DNA from: Prosapia bicincta
Taxonomy: Eukaryota; Arthropoda; Insecta; Hemiptera; Cercopidae
Direction: 5' to 3'
Assembly (NCBI GenBank): GCA_036971475.1
Contig: JBAIZL010000001.1
Coordinates: 144,010,692-144,074,691, forward strand
Length of the DNA stretch: 64,000 bases
Shown: piece after piece, positions 1 through 11,112 of the stretch
Layout: each line of letters opens with the position of its first letter
How positions within the stretch are numbered: the stretch's first letter is position 1
The notes under the pieces: model-generated
The model's database searches: none
Seen by the model: the letters and a program-made list of their open reading frames with translations, nothing else
What the model was told of the DNA's origin: nothing
Program-made: the position numbers and the translations under genes

Positions 1-117
1 GTTCAAAAACGTTTTTCTTCGAATTAAGCTATTAACACACTAGTCCTGCAGCCTTCCGATCCGACTCAGATCATACAACCAGATGACTGCAGTGCAGGGG
101 AACTTACAGAGATTTGT
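1..117. other. Left flank of the giant inverted repeat
   Basis: No gene is seen. Positions 48-70 read as a near-perfect inverted match to 427-449 (core TCCGATCCGACTC at 55-67 against its reverse complement at 431-443). This pair encloses the outer end of the giant inverted repeat. It could be the termini of a small nested element of about 400 bp, but no target duplication was found. Weak similarity to the far right flank may continue back to about position 85. Confidence 0.5.
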
Positions 118-2249
118 CCACACCTTTCCGTCACGTGACCAGTCCTACTCTCATCCTACTCCGTTGTCGTTGCCCGATCATGCTTCGACAACACAAGACT
201 ATTAGTATCCTAGTTGTGGGACGCTTGTCTGACAAATAAATGTCAGCTAATATCGGCTATAAATAATCTAGGTATAACCATTATCTAAGTCTGCGTTTAC
301 ATTATCAATAAATATCGCATTGTACAACAGATTAGACAAGAGGAAAAACATTGCTTATTAACTCGGGTTGGTACCTTGAGTTATTTTATTATTATTATTT
401 ATAGTTTTTAAAAACAATTTTTTTAGCTCGGAGTCGGATCGGAAGCTGCCTGACAATTGTGTCCCCGGCGCTACACGTACAACGCGAATACCTTCTAGTT
501 TAGTGATGTAGGTAGATGGCTACCTGGTACAGTGAGATGAGAAAGAAGAAGATAGGTAATCGAAGCGTGTTCTTCTGCCCCGAAAATTATTTAAGGACGT
601 TACCGTTTGACAGAAAATCGGCCTATGGCAAAGTACGTAGACTATTTTTTATCTTTCACACCTTATTGAAAATATTCCTTTAAAAACTCTCCACGATATT
701 ATTATAATACGTATAATAAATGTTATTGATAAAAAAAACAATATCATAAAATGTTATTATTATTAGATTAATTGCTGTCTATAAATAATATCAAATACTT
801 GAGAATAATATTATTAATAAACAATATGAGTTTCTCCAAAACGTTTTATTTAGATCCAATTACCGGAATAAAATTACCATTTTAATAGTACAATTCTTTT
901 TTCAATTAATAACGTTGAAACCCTTTACGAAAACGATTACCAGATTTGATTTCGAATACTTTACCTACCCTCAACTAATTAAAGTTTACCAGCGGTGTAT
1001 GATATCTATTCTAAAAATAAAACTGGAAAAACTTGTTAATAGTAATTTCTAATAAAAGAATAATAAATGAGTACATATATTAAAAATTGAAAATAGTTTA
1101 GACTACCTTATTTTAAACATATAATTTAAACCAATACTTGTCGATTTTAAAAATTGCGTTTTGTAATTTTATATTATTATTTACCTAACAATTTCGCTGT
1201 GGCTAAATATTAGCAGTGTTGATTCGAAATAAAGTGTAAGTTAAAAACAAAACTTTGCCATTCCGTTCGGATTGTGACCGTGGCAGTTATATCCAATTAA
1301 AGTAGAGACATTGGACACGCATCTGTAAAAAATATTCCTTTATATATGCATACGATTGAAAACACAATATAAATTTCCACCAGGAATAAGAATTTCTGTT
1401 CAGCTTGCAAACATTTCTAAATGTCATTTCTCATTTGTCTGAAAAAGCAAATATTTTTTTTTTTTGGCAAGGAGGAAGATGTTTCAAACTTTTCAGGGTT
1501 TAAGATCTTTTATACACTAGTCCTAACATTTATCTTTATATTTTTAAAGTTATAAATCTTAATAAAGAATAATTTTAATAATTTAAATTTGGCTTTCACA
1601 ATATACTCAATAAATCCAGTTACAATTATTATCAGACAGATAAATTCAGGCAAAGTAGGCTCGTTTAATTGGTAATGTATGCTCCTGCTTTAAAATTATG
1701 TATTGCAGCGCAATATAGATTCATCGGCCCTTAGCAACTGATAGTAATATATTCCCCAATTCTATTACCTCAGTTGAAGAGCCTCTAAGAAATTAAAAAC
1801 CTTTCGTCTTTAGTATTTAATATATTTTTGTTTTTTTTCATGTGTCCTTCGAACAAAATGTTCATTCGTACTTACGTGTTTCGCGCAAGGTCAAACAAGA
1901 ATACCACGTAGTTTGGTAACGTAAGTAGAACACCATCCGTTACATGAGTTTTTAGAAAGACAAATATGGTAACAGGATAACATATTTTAAATCCGTTCTC
2001 TAATTGATTGCTTTTTTGCATAACAGTTGAAGGAAGGCGACACAAATGTAACTAAAAATTTAATTACAGTATCTTATAATTTTATTAACTGTAAAATGCT
2101 TTTGGTTAAAACAGTATTTATTTGTTATGAAAGATTGAAGATTTGTTGATAGCTATTATTTCTCTTTTTGTTCACACTCACATCACGAAATTGCTTTAAA
2201 TGTATTATTTTTTACGCTTAAGAAACTCATATCTAATGAGTTTGTATGA
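118..2249 (+). repeat. Giant inverted repeat, left arm, outer segment
   Basis: Read forward, this segment matches the reverse complement of roughly 6405-9107, in order and with many small indels. Anchor matches are 118-165 with 9061-9107, 273-385 with 8840-8950, 600-850 with 8250-8530, 950-1080 with 8100-8230, 1260-1300 with 7965-8010, 1440-1540 with 6950-7040, 2000-2045 with 6780-6830, and 2183-2252 with 6405-6485. Divergence is obvious, so the arms are old. No open reading frame of note is present. Confidence 0.85.
2242..2249. repeat. Target site duplication (left) of the non-LTR insertion
   Basis: TTGTATGA occurs here and again at 3565-3572, exactly flanking the non-LTR retrotransposon remnant. 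The right arm of the giant inverted repeat carries the corresponding sequence without the insertion, which supports this as the integration point. Confidence 0.7.
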
Positions 2250-3564
2250 TACAATTCCTTAACGCCGTTAAGGAAGGGGCAGGAATCAAGGCACTATTAT
2301 ACGCGGATGACTTAACTTATGTGGGCAACGAGCAGCAGTATCCTAGCGCTTGACACAGCATTAAATGACGCTCTCAGAAAGTTGGAAATGTGAACCAGTT
2401 ATAATTCGATGACGGTTAGCTCCACAAAAACCACTTTTCAACTGTTTAAGCTCTCCACCAAAGTACCCCGCATCTCTTTGTATTACAAAAGCGATCCGTT
2501 GGAAGAAAGTAGTCTCTAGAAATATCTGGGTGTAGTACTTGATAGACGTCTGACAAGGGGTCCTCATGTCGAACAGTGCAAAGGGTGGCCTTGAAGTATG
2601 GAATAGTCTTAGAGAAGCTAGCTCTGCTTACAGATTACCGTGAGTTTTTTCACAATTTACCAAAAGCTAATTGTGGATTGAAGAACCACAGTCAGTCGAA
2701 ATCAGCATCTCTGGACTTAGAACTGAGTCAAGCAGCCCTGCATACAATCAATGAAGAGTACCCACAACCAGAATGTTTACATATATACACGGATGGACCT
2801 TCAATACCAGAAACAGTTGCAACAGGAGCTGCCTACTACAGTATTTTGAGGGATACCTAGCAGTGGGAACTCCCCAGACCATCTACGATTGAGAAATAGC
2901 AGCAGTACAAGCAGCAGCTGCAGAACTAAACAAAATATTTTACACAGGCAGTTTTCTTCGTCGATTCACATGCGGCTATCTTGTGATACAAAAACAGACT
3001 GCAAAAAAACAATGGAGACAAGAAAATCCCTGGAACACCTGGAGAATGGGGGTTGCCTCATAGCTTTACAATGGATCCAAAGCAATGTTGGCATCTATGG
3101 AAATGAGAGGGCAGACATTCATGGCAGATGAGAAAGGCACATCCATGGCACAATCCATTTGCATGCCTTCGCTCCAAATCACGAAAGCCCTCATCAATGC
3201 AACTATCGTACGGGCCAGCAAACTGCACCTCACACAACAATCATCAGGAAGAATATGGTGAAACCTTGTCAGCACAGGGCCCATCGACCACGGACTTCCA
3301 CGAGCTGTTGGCGTTGCCAAGATCAGAATGCAAACCGGCCATGACTACCTGGACGCCCATCTACATCGCATCGGTGTGCTCCCAACATTGGAATGCCCTC
3401 TCTGTGGACACGATACGATGGATGTGGATCATCTGATGAAGTACAGCGCGCACGACCATTCCGGAGATGATGATATCCCACTGGGTCGACTATACTGGTC
3501 AGCGCGTCTTAAAAATGGCTCAACAGCCAAGGGTGGGTGTTGGCTAGTAAGTAAGTAAGTAAGG
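2250..3564 (+). pseudogene. 5'-truncated non-LTR retrotransposon, RT to RNase H, broken
   Basis: Fragments in several frames line up as the C-terminal half of a LINE polyprotein. First comes the reverse transcriptase core LLYADDLTYV at about 2291-2320, whose ADD is the catalytic motif. Next is a KYLGV..LDRRLT block at about 2520-2555. An RNase H domain follows, with IYTDG near 2784 carrying a catalytic Asp, VDSHA near 2956, and LQWIQSNVGIYGNERAD at 3067-3117, where the usual His of SHVG is Asn. A CPLCGHDTMDVDH zinc-knuckle motif lies near 3390-3432. Stops and frameshifts are frequent, and a deletion seems to separate RT from RNase H. The 3' end is a short (GTAA)n tail at 3547-3562. The RNase H and terminal CCHC-like motif point to the I/R1/LOA/Jockey group of insect elements; the clade is uncertain. 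It is non-functional. Confidence 0.85.
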
Positions 3565-3572
3565 TTGTATGA
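3565..3572. repeat. Target site duplication (right) of the non-LTR insertion
   Basis: The second copy of TTGTATGA directly follows the GTAA-repeat tail of the retroelement and pairs with 2242-2249. Downstream of it the left arm of the giant inverted repeat resumes. Confidence 0.7.
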
Positions 3573-3634
3573 AATATTCAAGAATACATAAAAAAAGTGT
3601 TTATACTAAAATTACTCTTTAGTAAATATTCTTT

Positions 3635-3706
<72 letters not shown>

Positions 3707-3865
3707 CGTACTAAATTGGCGGTATTGTTAAAAAAACTTGAGAATTTACAACATTTTATTGTTACATTGTGCAGCTAGTTGTTTATAAAACTGCGTTTGC
3801 TTTCATAAAATATCTTTAGAATCATCTCAAAGTATGGACCATAATCGATCATAGAGAGCACTATT
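3573..3865 (+). repeat. Giant inverted repeat, left arm, middle segment
   Basis: After the retroelement the arm resumes and matches the reverse complement of about 6180-6405. For example, 3714-3795 pairs with 6238-6320, and 3795-3865 with 6170-6237. A (TA)n expansion at 3638-3702 is present only in this arm. Continuity on both sides of the retroelement shows that the element inserted into an already existing arm. Confidence 0.8.
3638..3702. repeat. (TA)n microsatellite
   Basis: About 32 uninterrupted TA units. The matching place in the other arm of the inverted repeat, near 6370, has no such run, so the expansion happened after the arms formed. Confidence 0.95.
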
Positions 3866-5504
3866 GTGTTAAATTACTTGCTACACACTTTAAATAACCC
3901 TAGAACTATAGAAGGTCAATTTTATCCAAATCCTGTTTAAAAGCGTCCACTATTGATCGTTCGGTTATAAACAAAATTTCGAACATCGATTTTATTGTGT
4001 CACCTATATTACTAAAACTTTTTAAAAATTGAAATGAATAAAGAAAAATTATGAATTATATGTAACTAGAAAACCTTTGTCAGTTCTACAAATTTATTTA
4101 CGGCATTGGTTGATGTGAAAGAGAACGATTGTAGTTGGTAATAAGGAATGTGAATTAAGTTGATATGTAAGACCAAGTTTACGATTAAAGCGTTGGTGAT
4201 AAAGTTCATGCTTCTAATCATATTGAAAATAACGTTTACTTGATTTTAAATAAACAATGAGAACAAAATAAAGCGTAGATGTTATTATAACAAATTGACT
4301 TACTTTTAATAAATATTATTCTTTAAATTATCTTATCCTACATAAAATTAAACTAATATTAGGGAGTAGGTTTTCACATCTAAACGGCATATCCAGATTT
4401 TATTTTAAAGCTTACCTGCCTTTAATCATAAAAAAATAAATGAATGTAATATGTGATGCATATTATATCGTTATATATAGACTTAAAGGTTCTTACTTTG
4501 GAAATTTTGCTTGAAAGATTTGTAATATTATTAAATATTCATAGACCCAATAACTATACACAGGCCTACGTGTATAGATGGTAAAAATATTTATGTCAAC
4601 CTATAAAAGTATAATATAGGTAGTAAATAAAAATTGACAGTATTAGAATATTTTTCAAACACACAACATACTAGTTTATCGTTAATTATGATTTTAAAAA
4701 ATGAGAGTACTCTTTTATTGCTAGTATTTTTATTAATGTTAAACAATTTGGTAATTCTTTTACAATGTAAAATTTGACTTATTAAAATAAACAAATATGT
4801 CAAACACCATAAAAGAAATTTTATAATCTAATAACAATATCATGTTCAGAAATATAATGTATTCTTATATTATCTAATAGGCCTATATACTCCGTTATAT
4901 TATAGGCAGTATAAGAGGTTGATAAATTCTTATAAAAGAAGGATATTGAAATATACCACAATCAAATTCTACAGTGAATTGGTAAAAAAATTACATTTAC
5001 TTTGAAGTGTTTCATGCCTTGATAAATTTAAAGTACATACCTATCAAATTATAGGAAACTATATACACTATTTAATTAATTATAACAAACTATTAACTGT
5101 AAAACGGTCTTTAAATTAAAGTAAGCTTTTAAACAAATTAGTTCCATTATTTCATATTGAATAAGAACTGTGGTAATACCTTCAATTTTTTTCAGTCAAA
5201 GCTTTCCTCAATTCTTGACCTACTTAATACGACTCTAAAAAAATGTACATACTGTATTAGAATAAGTTCTTTTTAATTTAACTAATCCGTCTATTTTTTA
5301 ACTCTTGTTTCTTATATACATTGGCAAATTATAAAAATCTATATGTACAAAATTGATGTATACTTTCTTGATGCCATTTACAAATTACTATTATTATTTA
5401 TTTCTCTATTTTGTATAGGTATTCTTAATCCATAGGAGTAAATAATAATAGTTTAAAGACACAGTAATGTAAACAAAAAAATGAAGAAACAGTTTTAGAT
5501 TCGT
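3866..5504. other. 1.64-kb stretch unpaired in the inverted repeat
   Basis: The right arm runs directly from the partner of 3865 to the partner of 5505, so this block is either an insertion in the left arm or a deletion from the right. It is AT-rich, holds no recognisable coding sequence, and shows no convincing terminal repeats or target duplication by eye. Confidence 0.6.
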
Positions 5505-5695
5505 AGCTACGACAGTGATACAAATTGAATTATAAAATTGACAAATATTTTTTTTAATTGTAAGATAACAACAATAATGAAAATATGTTTATTATGTTTA
5601 AATACTGTGTTACCATGGATATGAGTCAGTAAATAATTTACTCAATTATATTTATACTGCTGAAAACTCATACATTCGAGTTACATCCACAAAAT
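5505..5695 (+). repeat. Giant inverted repeat, left arm, inner segment
   Basis: Matches the reverse complement of about 5998-6180. The clearest part is 5585-5695 against 5998-6115, which includes the shared CTGTGTTACCATGGAT stretch. This is the stem closest to the loop. Confidence 0.85.
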
Positions 5696-5997
5696 GTGTT
5701 TTATGATATATTTATAAAGCTATCCTTAAATCATCATAATTATATCAATAATTAAATAGATCTTATATGGCTTGTAGGTTATGTGATAAAACAATAATCT
5801 TAAAATAAATCCCTAATTTTCATGTTATCAATATATAGATAATTCTGTATTATATATAGTATAGTAACAGGTGGTTGAAGTCATTTACTATTGAAAACTT
5901 CACACTCTCTTTTTGGCAACCAAAAAGAGCTGATATACAGCAAGAACCCGATTTCCACTGACATTCTTTAAGGTTAGGTTTACAATTAATCAGAAAA
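5696..5997. other. Loop of the giant inverted repeat
   Basis: About 300 bp separate the inner ends of the two arms. The block is AT-rich with no open frame of interest. It contains the small perfect hairpin at 5907-5929. Confidence 0.7.
5907..5929. repeat. Perfect 10-bp hairpin with a 3-base loop
   Basis: CTCTTTTTGG, then CAA, then CCAAAAAGAG. The two 10-base arms are exact reverse complements. It sits inside the loop of the giant inverted repeat. Its function is unknown. Confidence 0.8.
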
Positions 5998-8900
5998 TAC
6001 TGCTTGTGGATGTAATTTCAATGTATGACTTTTCAACAGTATAAATATAATAGAATAATATAGTTACCGACGCACATCCATGGTAACACAGAATTTAAAC
6101 ATGTTAAATTTATTTTCATATTTGTTGTTAACGTATTAATAAAAACATATTTGCTAATTTTTAAAAGCCACTGTAACTTATTGTGGGCGAATATGGTCAA
6201 TATTTTGAGACGATTCAAAACATATTTTACCACAGAAATTTATTTTTATAAACAACTAGCTACACAATGTAACCAATAAATTGTTGTAAATCCTCAAGTT
6301 TTCTTAACAGTTCGCCAGTTCCGAACTTTTATTACATCTAAGGAAAAAATAATTTCTAAACACTATAGTTAGTATACTTTCTTTTTTCTATTTATGTCAC
6401 AGTTTGTATCTATCATACCAATTAATTAGGTAGGAGTTTTATAAATGGAAAATATAAAACATGTAAAACAATTTCGTGATGGGAGTTCGATAAAAACAAT
6501 AGAAAAAAGGCTACCCTACTACAAAACTTTATTCTTGATTGACTGGTAATTCTATCTCCTTATAATACTAATTTAATAATTGGGAAATTAAATAAATATT
6601 ATAGTACTGTAATTAAATATTTAGTAAGTCTGTACCATGCCATAAAACGCTAAGGATTACATTATAATAATTATTATTTTATATAACTGTTATGGAAACA
6701 TATTGGTAAGAATATTTTGTGTGAGATGCGAAAGGGATAAATATAGGTTAGCTACGTAACTATCCATATGCCGACATTCTACCTTTTCGCCTTCCTTAAA
6801 ATATGCAGAAAAAAGCAATCAATTAGAGAACAAATATTAATAATGATAATTGGATTGATTGAGTACATTGTGATAACCAAATTTAAAATATACGTCTATT
6901 ATATTTAACACTATTAAAAATTATAGATAAATGTACTAACTTGTGTATCAACGATCTTATATTCTGGAATGTTCGCAACATCTTACTTCTTACCAAAACA
7001 AATAATTGCCTTTTCATACAAATGGTCCTAAATTTCAGACAAATGTTTGAGAAATATTTGTAAGCATAAAAGTAAATATTGTTTCTGGATGGAATTTCTA
7101 TTTTATTTAAAATCGTATGCATATAATAAGGAATAGTTTTTTTAAAGTTGTTTATCCATAGTTTTATAAAATTACCTTTTTTTAAGATAACTGATATAAA
7201 CTTCTAGGAATATATTAAACAAATTTTTTCAATATAAATTTTTAAATCAATAGTATTTATAATTAAAACTATGTTTTCAACACTAGTACTAAATGTATTT
7301 CTGGTATCTTTGAATGAAGTGTACTAAGAACGTTTAGGTTTCATTCTAATGGATTCCACAGTTACTCATTTACCAAAATGTTAAATCATATTTTATGTTT
7401 GATAATTTCACTCTATGAATAGAACAATAAAATGTATATTTTTGTTCGAGATAAATTTGATGTAATTATATCGTGTGAGGACTTTTCAATATGGTCAATA
7501 ACTTGAAGTCCAAATTTAACAGACACTCTTCGTCTTTGTTGTTGAAGAAATTTGTGGTTGAAATACGAATTTTAAAACTCTAACATAATTAAACATGTTA
7601 CGAGGTAAATGATGAACCATCATAGTGCATTTATTTACTGTGGAAAAATATATACTTTAATGCATCTAAATACCTAGTTTTTAATAATACTTTTATGATT
7701 CTCACTTCATCTTAAAATACCGGTTCAATCGTAAATGAGAGTACTGTAGTATAAATCCCAACTGAATTCCTGCAAAATATCAGTTCATGTCGATTTAAGT
7801 GTAGTCGTTATATAGCTAGGTGAAGTTTTTTTGTAGGCTTTAAAATTGCACCAATAAATTGAAATAAAGACTTTAATAGTAGAGTGCTTGCATTGGTAAA
7901 TTAGTGTGGTGAGTCATTTAACAAATTAGAGCATTAATGGAGCAGAATGAGGTCCATTGTTGGCGGTCATACCTTCATTGGATTTATCTCCTTCGGTCAC
8001 AATCCGAACCGAAAAGCGCACGTTATTTTTAAAACACACGTTTATTTAAGGTGGTCTAAATCATTTTCTACTTATATAGTCATTCTAATATAGTCATTTA
8101 TTATTCATATATTAGAAGTTAATATTAACAAGTTTTCCAGTTTTATTTTTATAATAGATATCAGACCGCTGGCGAATTTTAGTTAGATGAGAGAATGGAA
8201 AATCAAGTAAATCGAAAATGGTAAGGAATTTCGTAAAGATAATTCAAGGCCGCGAATAAAAAATGATACTACTAAAATGTTTGATTTTATCAACCGTAGT
8301 GGACCTAATAAAACATCCAGAGAAACCCATAAAGTTTTTTATGGATTGCAATTAATCGCAAATAATTTTTTAGTATTAAAAACATTTTATATGGTTTTTT
8401 TATCAATATTATTATTATTATAAATATTGTAATATCATGCAATTTTTTTCATAAGAATATTTTGAATATGATGTGAAATATTTAAAAATATACTACGCAC
8501 TTAGCAATAGACCGACTTTCTGTACAATGTTTCCCGTGAAGATTGTGTGGACACATAATGATTAAAGCATTAAAAAAAACATTAATTGGACTAATAATAT
8601 GTCCAAGAAGAGTAAATGTTTATTGAATATTTATTCTCAAAATATGTCAGTTAGATATTGTAAGAATTATTAGATATTGTCGGTTAGATATTGTCGGTTA
8701 TAATTGTAAGAATAGGTAGTAATTAATAACCAAAAAAGGGAATTTTTTTATAGAGGAGATTTTTATATGATGTTAAAATTATTATTTAAATAAAGGAGCT
8801 AAATGAAATTTTCTCTTTAAAAGACCTAAATATCAATAAATAACCTCTTATTACTAACCGGAGTTAACGAGAAATGTTTTTCTTCTTCTTCTTGTGTTAT

Positions 8901-9107
8901 ATGTTTTATAAAGCGATATTGTAAACGCAGGCATAGATAATGGTTATGTCACTTCCTAGACTATTTATAGCCAAAAGTAGCTGCCATATCATTCTCCGAC
9001 AAGCGTCCCGCAACTAGGTTAGGAATATATTCTTTACTGTCAGAGCTTAATCGGACAACAACGGAGACGTACTGAAGTAGGACTGGTCACGTGACGGAAA
9101 GGTGTGG
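5998..9107 (-). repeat. Giant inverted repeat, right arm
   Basis: The reverse complement is collinear with the three left-arm segments across about 3.1 kb. It lacks the retroelement, the (TA)n run and the 1.64-kb block of the left arm, and appears to have extra sequence around 7100-7950. Clear similarity ends at about 9107, opposite 118. No coding capacity is visible. Divergence between arms is obvious in every anchor, which argues against a recent duplication or an assembly fold-back. Confidence 0.85.
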
Positions 9108-9262
9108 CCTGCGGCATGTCAAATCAGTTATTGTCCCTGTCATGCAATGAATTTCTATCGGTTTCTTAACGATTTTCACATTCCCAACACATTTTTGTTT
9201 GCAGATTCGTTTCTTGGTGAAGAATGGCATTGTTTCTTATTCAAACCAGGTGAATAATTTCC

Positions 9263-9890
9263 AACCAGGTAAATTCAACTCGCGAATTTTGACATCCTCT
9301 TAGTCAAGAATGTTGGAGTCAAATTCACTCATAATCGTTCTGCCTTTTGCAAGGTAACAATTTACAAGACCCCTTTAGCATCCCAAAACACACTTGCACT
9401 TGTCATGAACTTTCCATCAGATCCGATCGACTTCACTTTCTTTTGCGCTTCCACCTAATGTCTCGACTGGTGTTTAGTTTTAGCCGTGTAGTGGTGTACC
9501 CATGTCTCACCCATGGTGACAATTTGCCACACAAAATCATCACAGCTGTAAATGTTGTTTTTTTTGCGAATTTTTCACCGAATGCCAAACCCACCATGCG
9601 CTGAGTTTTCGAATGGCTAAATCTTCTTGCAAGATGTTTTACACACTTTCTTCTGATATTCTCACAGCCTCAGCTATATCATGCACATTTAGTATTATAT
9701 TGTCCAACATGATATCGTGCTCTTTTTCGATAGTTTTCGGTTTGATTACAGATGTTAGCCGTCCTTCAGTGACGTACGACCATGTTTAAATCTACTCCCA
9801 CTTTTTAACTTTTGAAATTGAGGGGACAGAGGTTCCGTACACTTTTGTTAACTTTTGATGAATTCTATTAAAGGTCATTAATGCAAAACA
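9263..9890 (-). pseudogene. Truncated mariner transposase (copy 1)
   Basis: The minus strand translates in broken frames to a mariner-type transposase. An N-terminal TKVYGTSVPSISKVKKW block lies near 9800-9850. It is followed by EGRLTSVIKPKTIEKEHDI, then by IAEAVRISEESV with LSAWW near 9590-9690. A catalytic-region VTMGETWVHHYT motif lies near 9480-9515, where the expected Asp before Glu is Gly. SIGSDGKFMTSASVFWDAKG comes next, and a DVKIRE block near 9278-9300 is the last recognisable part. The third catalytic block and C-terminus are missing, and stops and indels are common. No terminal inverted repeats were found. It differs in sequence from the mariner at 11.1-12.4 kb, so it belongs to another mariner lineage. 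Dead. Confidence 0.85.
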
Positions 9891-11112
9891 AAAACATCAT
9901 CACCTCATGATATTCAAGTATTTATCTTACCGAAAAATATGGTATATACATGTTCTAAAATAATTCCTGTATACACACTATTTGAGCAAACAAGATAAAG
10001 GTTAACATACGAACTAATGACAAGTGCACGCATGCAGTAATTATAAGCTTTCCCTGATTGCAATGACGTCTCTGGATGAAAATATTTCATCCTACCCTCG
10101 TACATCAGAACCCTCAAACAAAAACTTAGGATAAATTTCTAAAGTTATGCTTAAACATCTATTCCCTTTCAACTGGTTCTTCAGCTAATGTAACTTCCAG
10201 ACAAAAAAAGGCTTTAGTTTAGCCTTGTATACATCACAGAAATAAAGACCTCTATGTATAATTGGTCCACGATAAGCCCCTACATTTTGGCCGTGTCAAT
10301 AGAAAATATTATATTTATATCCTTTATTAGGACAATTACAAAACTCTATGATTTGGAATACAAAGATAATAAAATAGAATACGAATTACGAGCAAATCTC
10401 TCACAGTATGAGTCCCACCAGGAATAAAATAAAAGATCCAGCTTCTATAGTGTCATTTCAATTTGTTTACTCTTATTACTCAGTTCAGGACTATATACAT
10501 GGTTACGAAGGCTAAAGATCTTTTATGTTCAATTGTCTCGTAATTGACTCTAACTTTTAGAACATCTGAGTCAGATTCTAAAACTTCAGTGCAGTGTCTA
10601 GTGACTACCTCAAGAAAGAGCCTATGTCTCTCCTTCCTAAGCCTAGATCTCTCAACAGGGTGTATACAGATTTGACAGTTATCTCTCTTTATCCGACTTC
10701 AACTGCGTGAAATTATTACTTGACTCCTTTCATGGGTAAAGACAAATACTTTGATGTGTACTTGTTTATACTGTTATTACAAGATGCTTAAAATGTAGGT
10801 GCCTTAAAATTCAGTTAGGTCTAAAAATATTGGAGTTTTATGTTTTGGGGACACAAAATCGACAAAAACATGTCACCTCTACTTCTGGAGGATATGCATG
10901 TCGGTACCTTTTTTTCTGTCAAAACTATTCAATCACTACTTTTAGGGATCTACCTATCCTGATTTTAGGAATCGTCAATTCTAATCGTATTGAGCAATGT
11001 CGATACCTAATTCTCCATTGAATAAATTTACGATTCCGATGCTTATTTTATCAATTGTTGAAATACGTATGCGGTGTAATTTATGGGAAAAATTAATCAA
11101 CTATCTCCTACT
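9891..11112. other. Intergenic DNA, nothing recognised
   Basis: AT-rich sequence between two mariner remnants. Several short open stretches lack recognisable domains. The ends of the first mariner could lie in here but were not identified. Confidence 0.6.

Noticed and set aside
3058..3436. Several overlapping short open frames on both strands inside the first non-LTR remnant
   Set aside because: They are shadows of the frameshifted RNase H and zinc-knuckle region and not separate genes.
118..9107. Assembly or chimeric-read fold-back as the cause of the inverted repeat
   Set aside because: The arms differ by many substitutions and indels and by a bounded retroelement insertion; an artefact would give near-identical arms.
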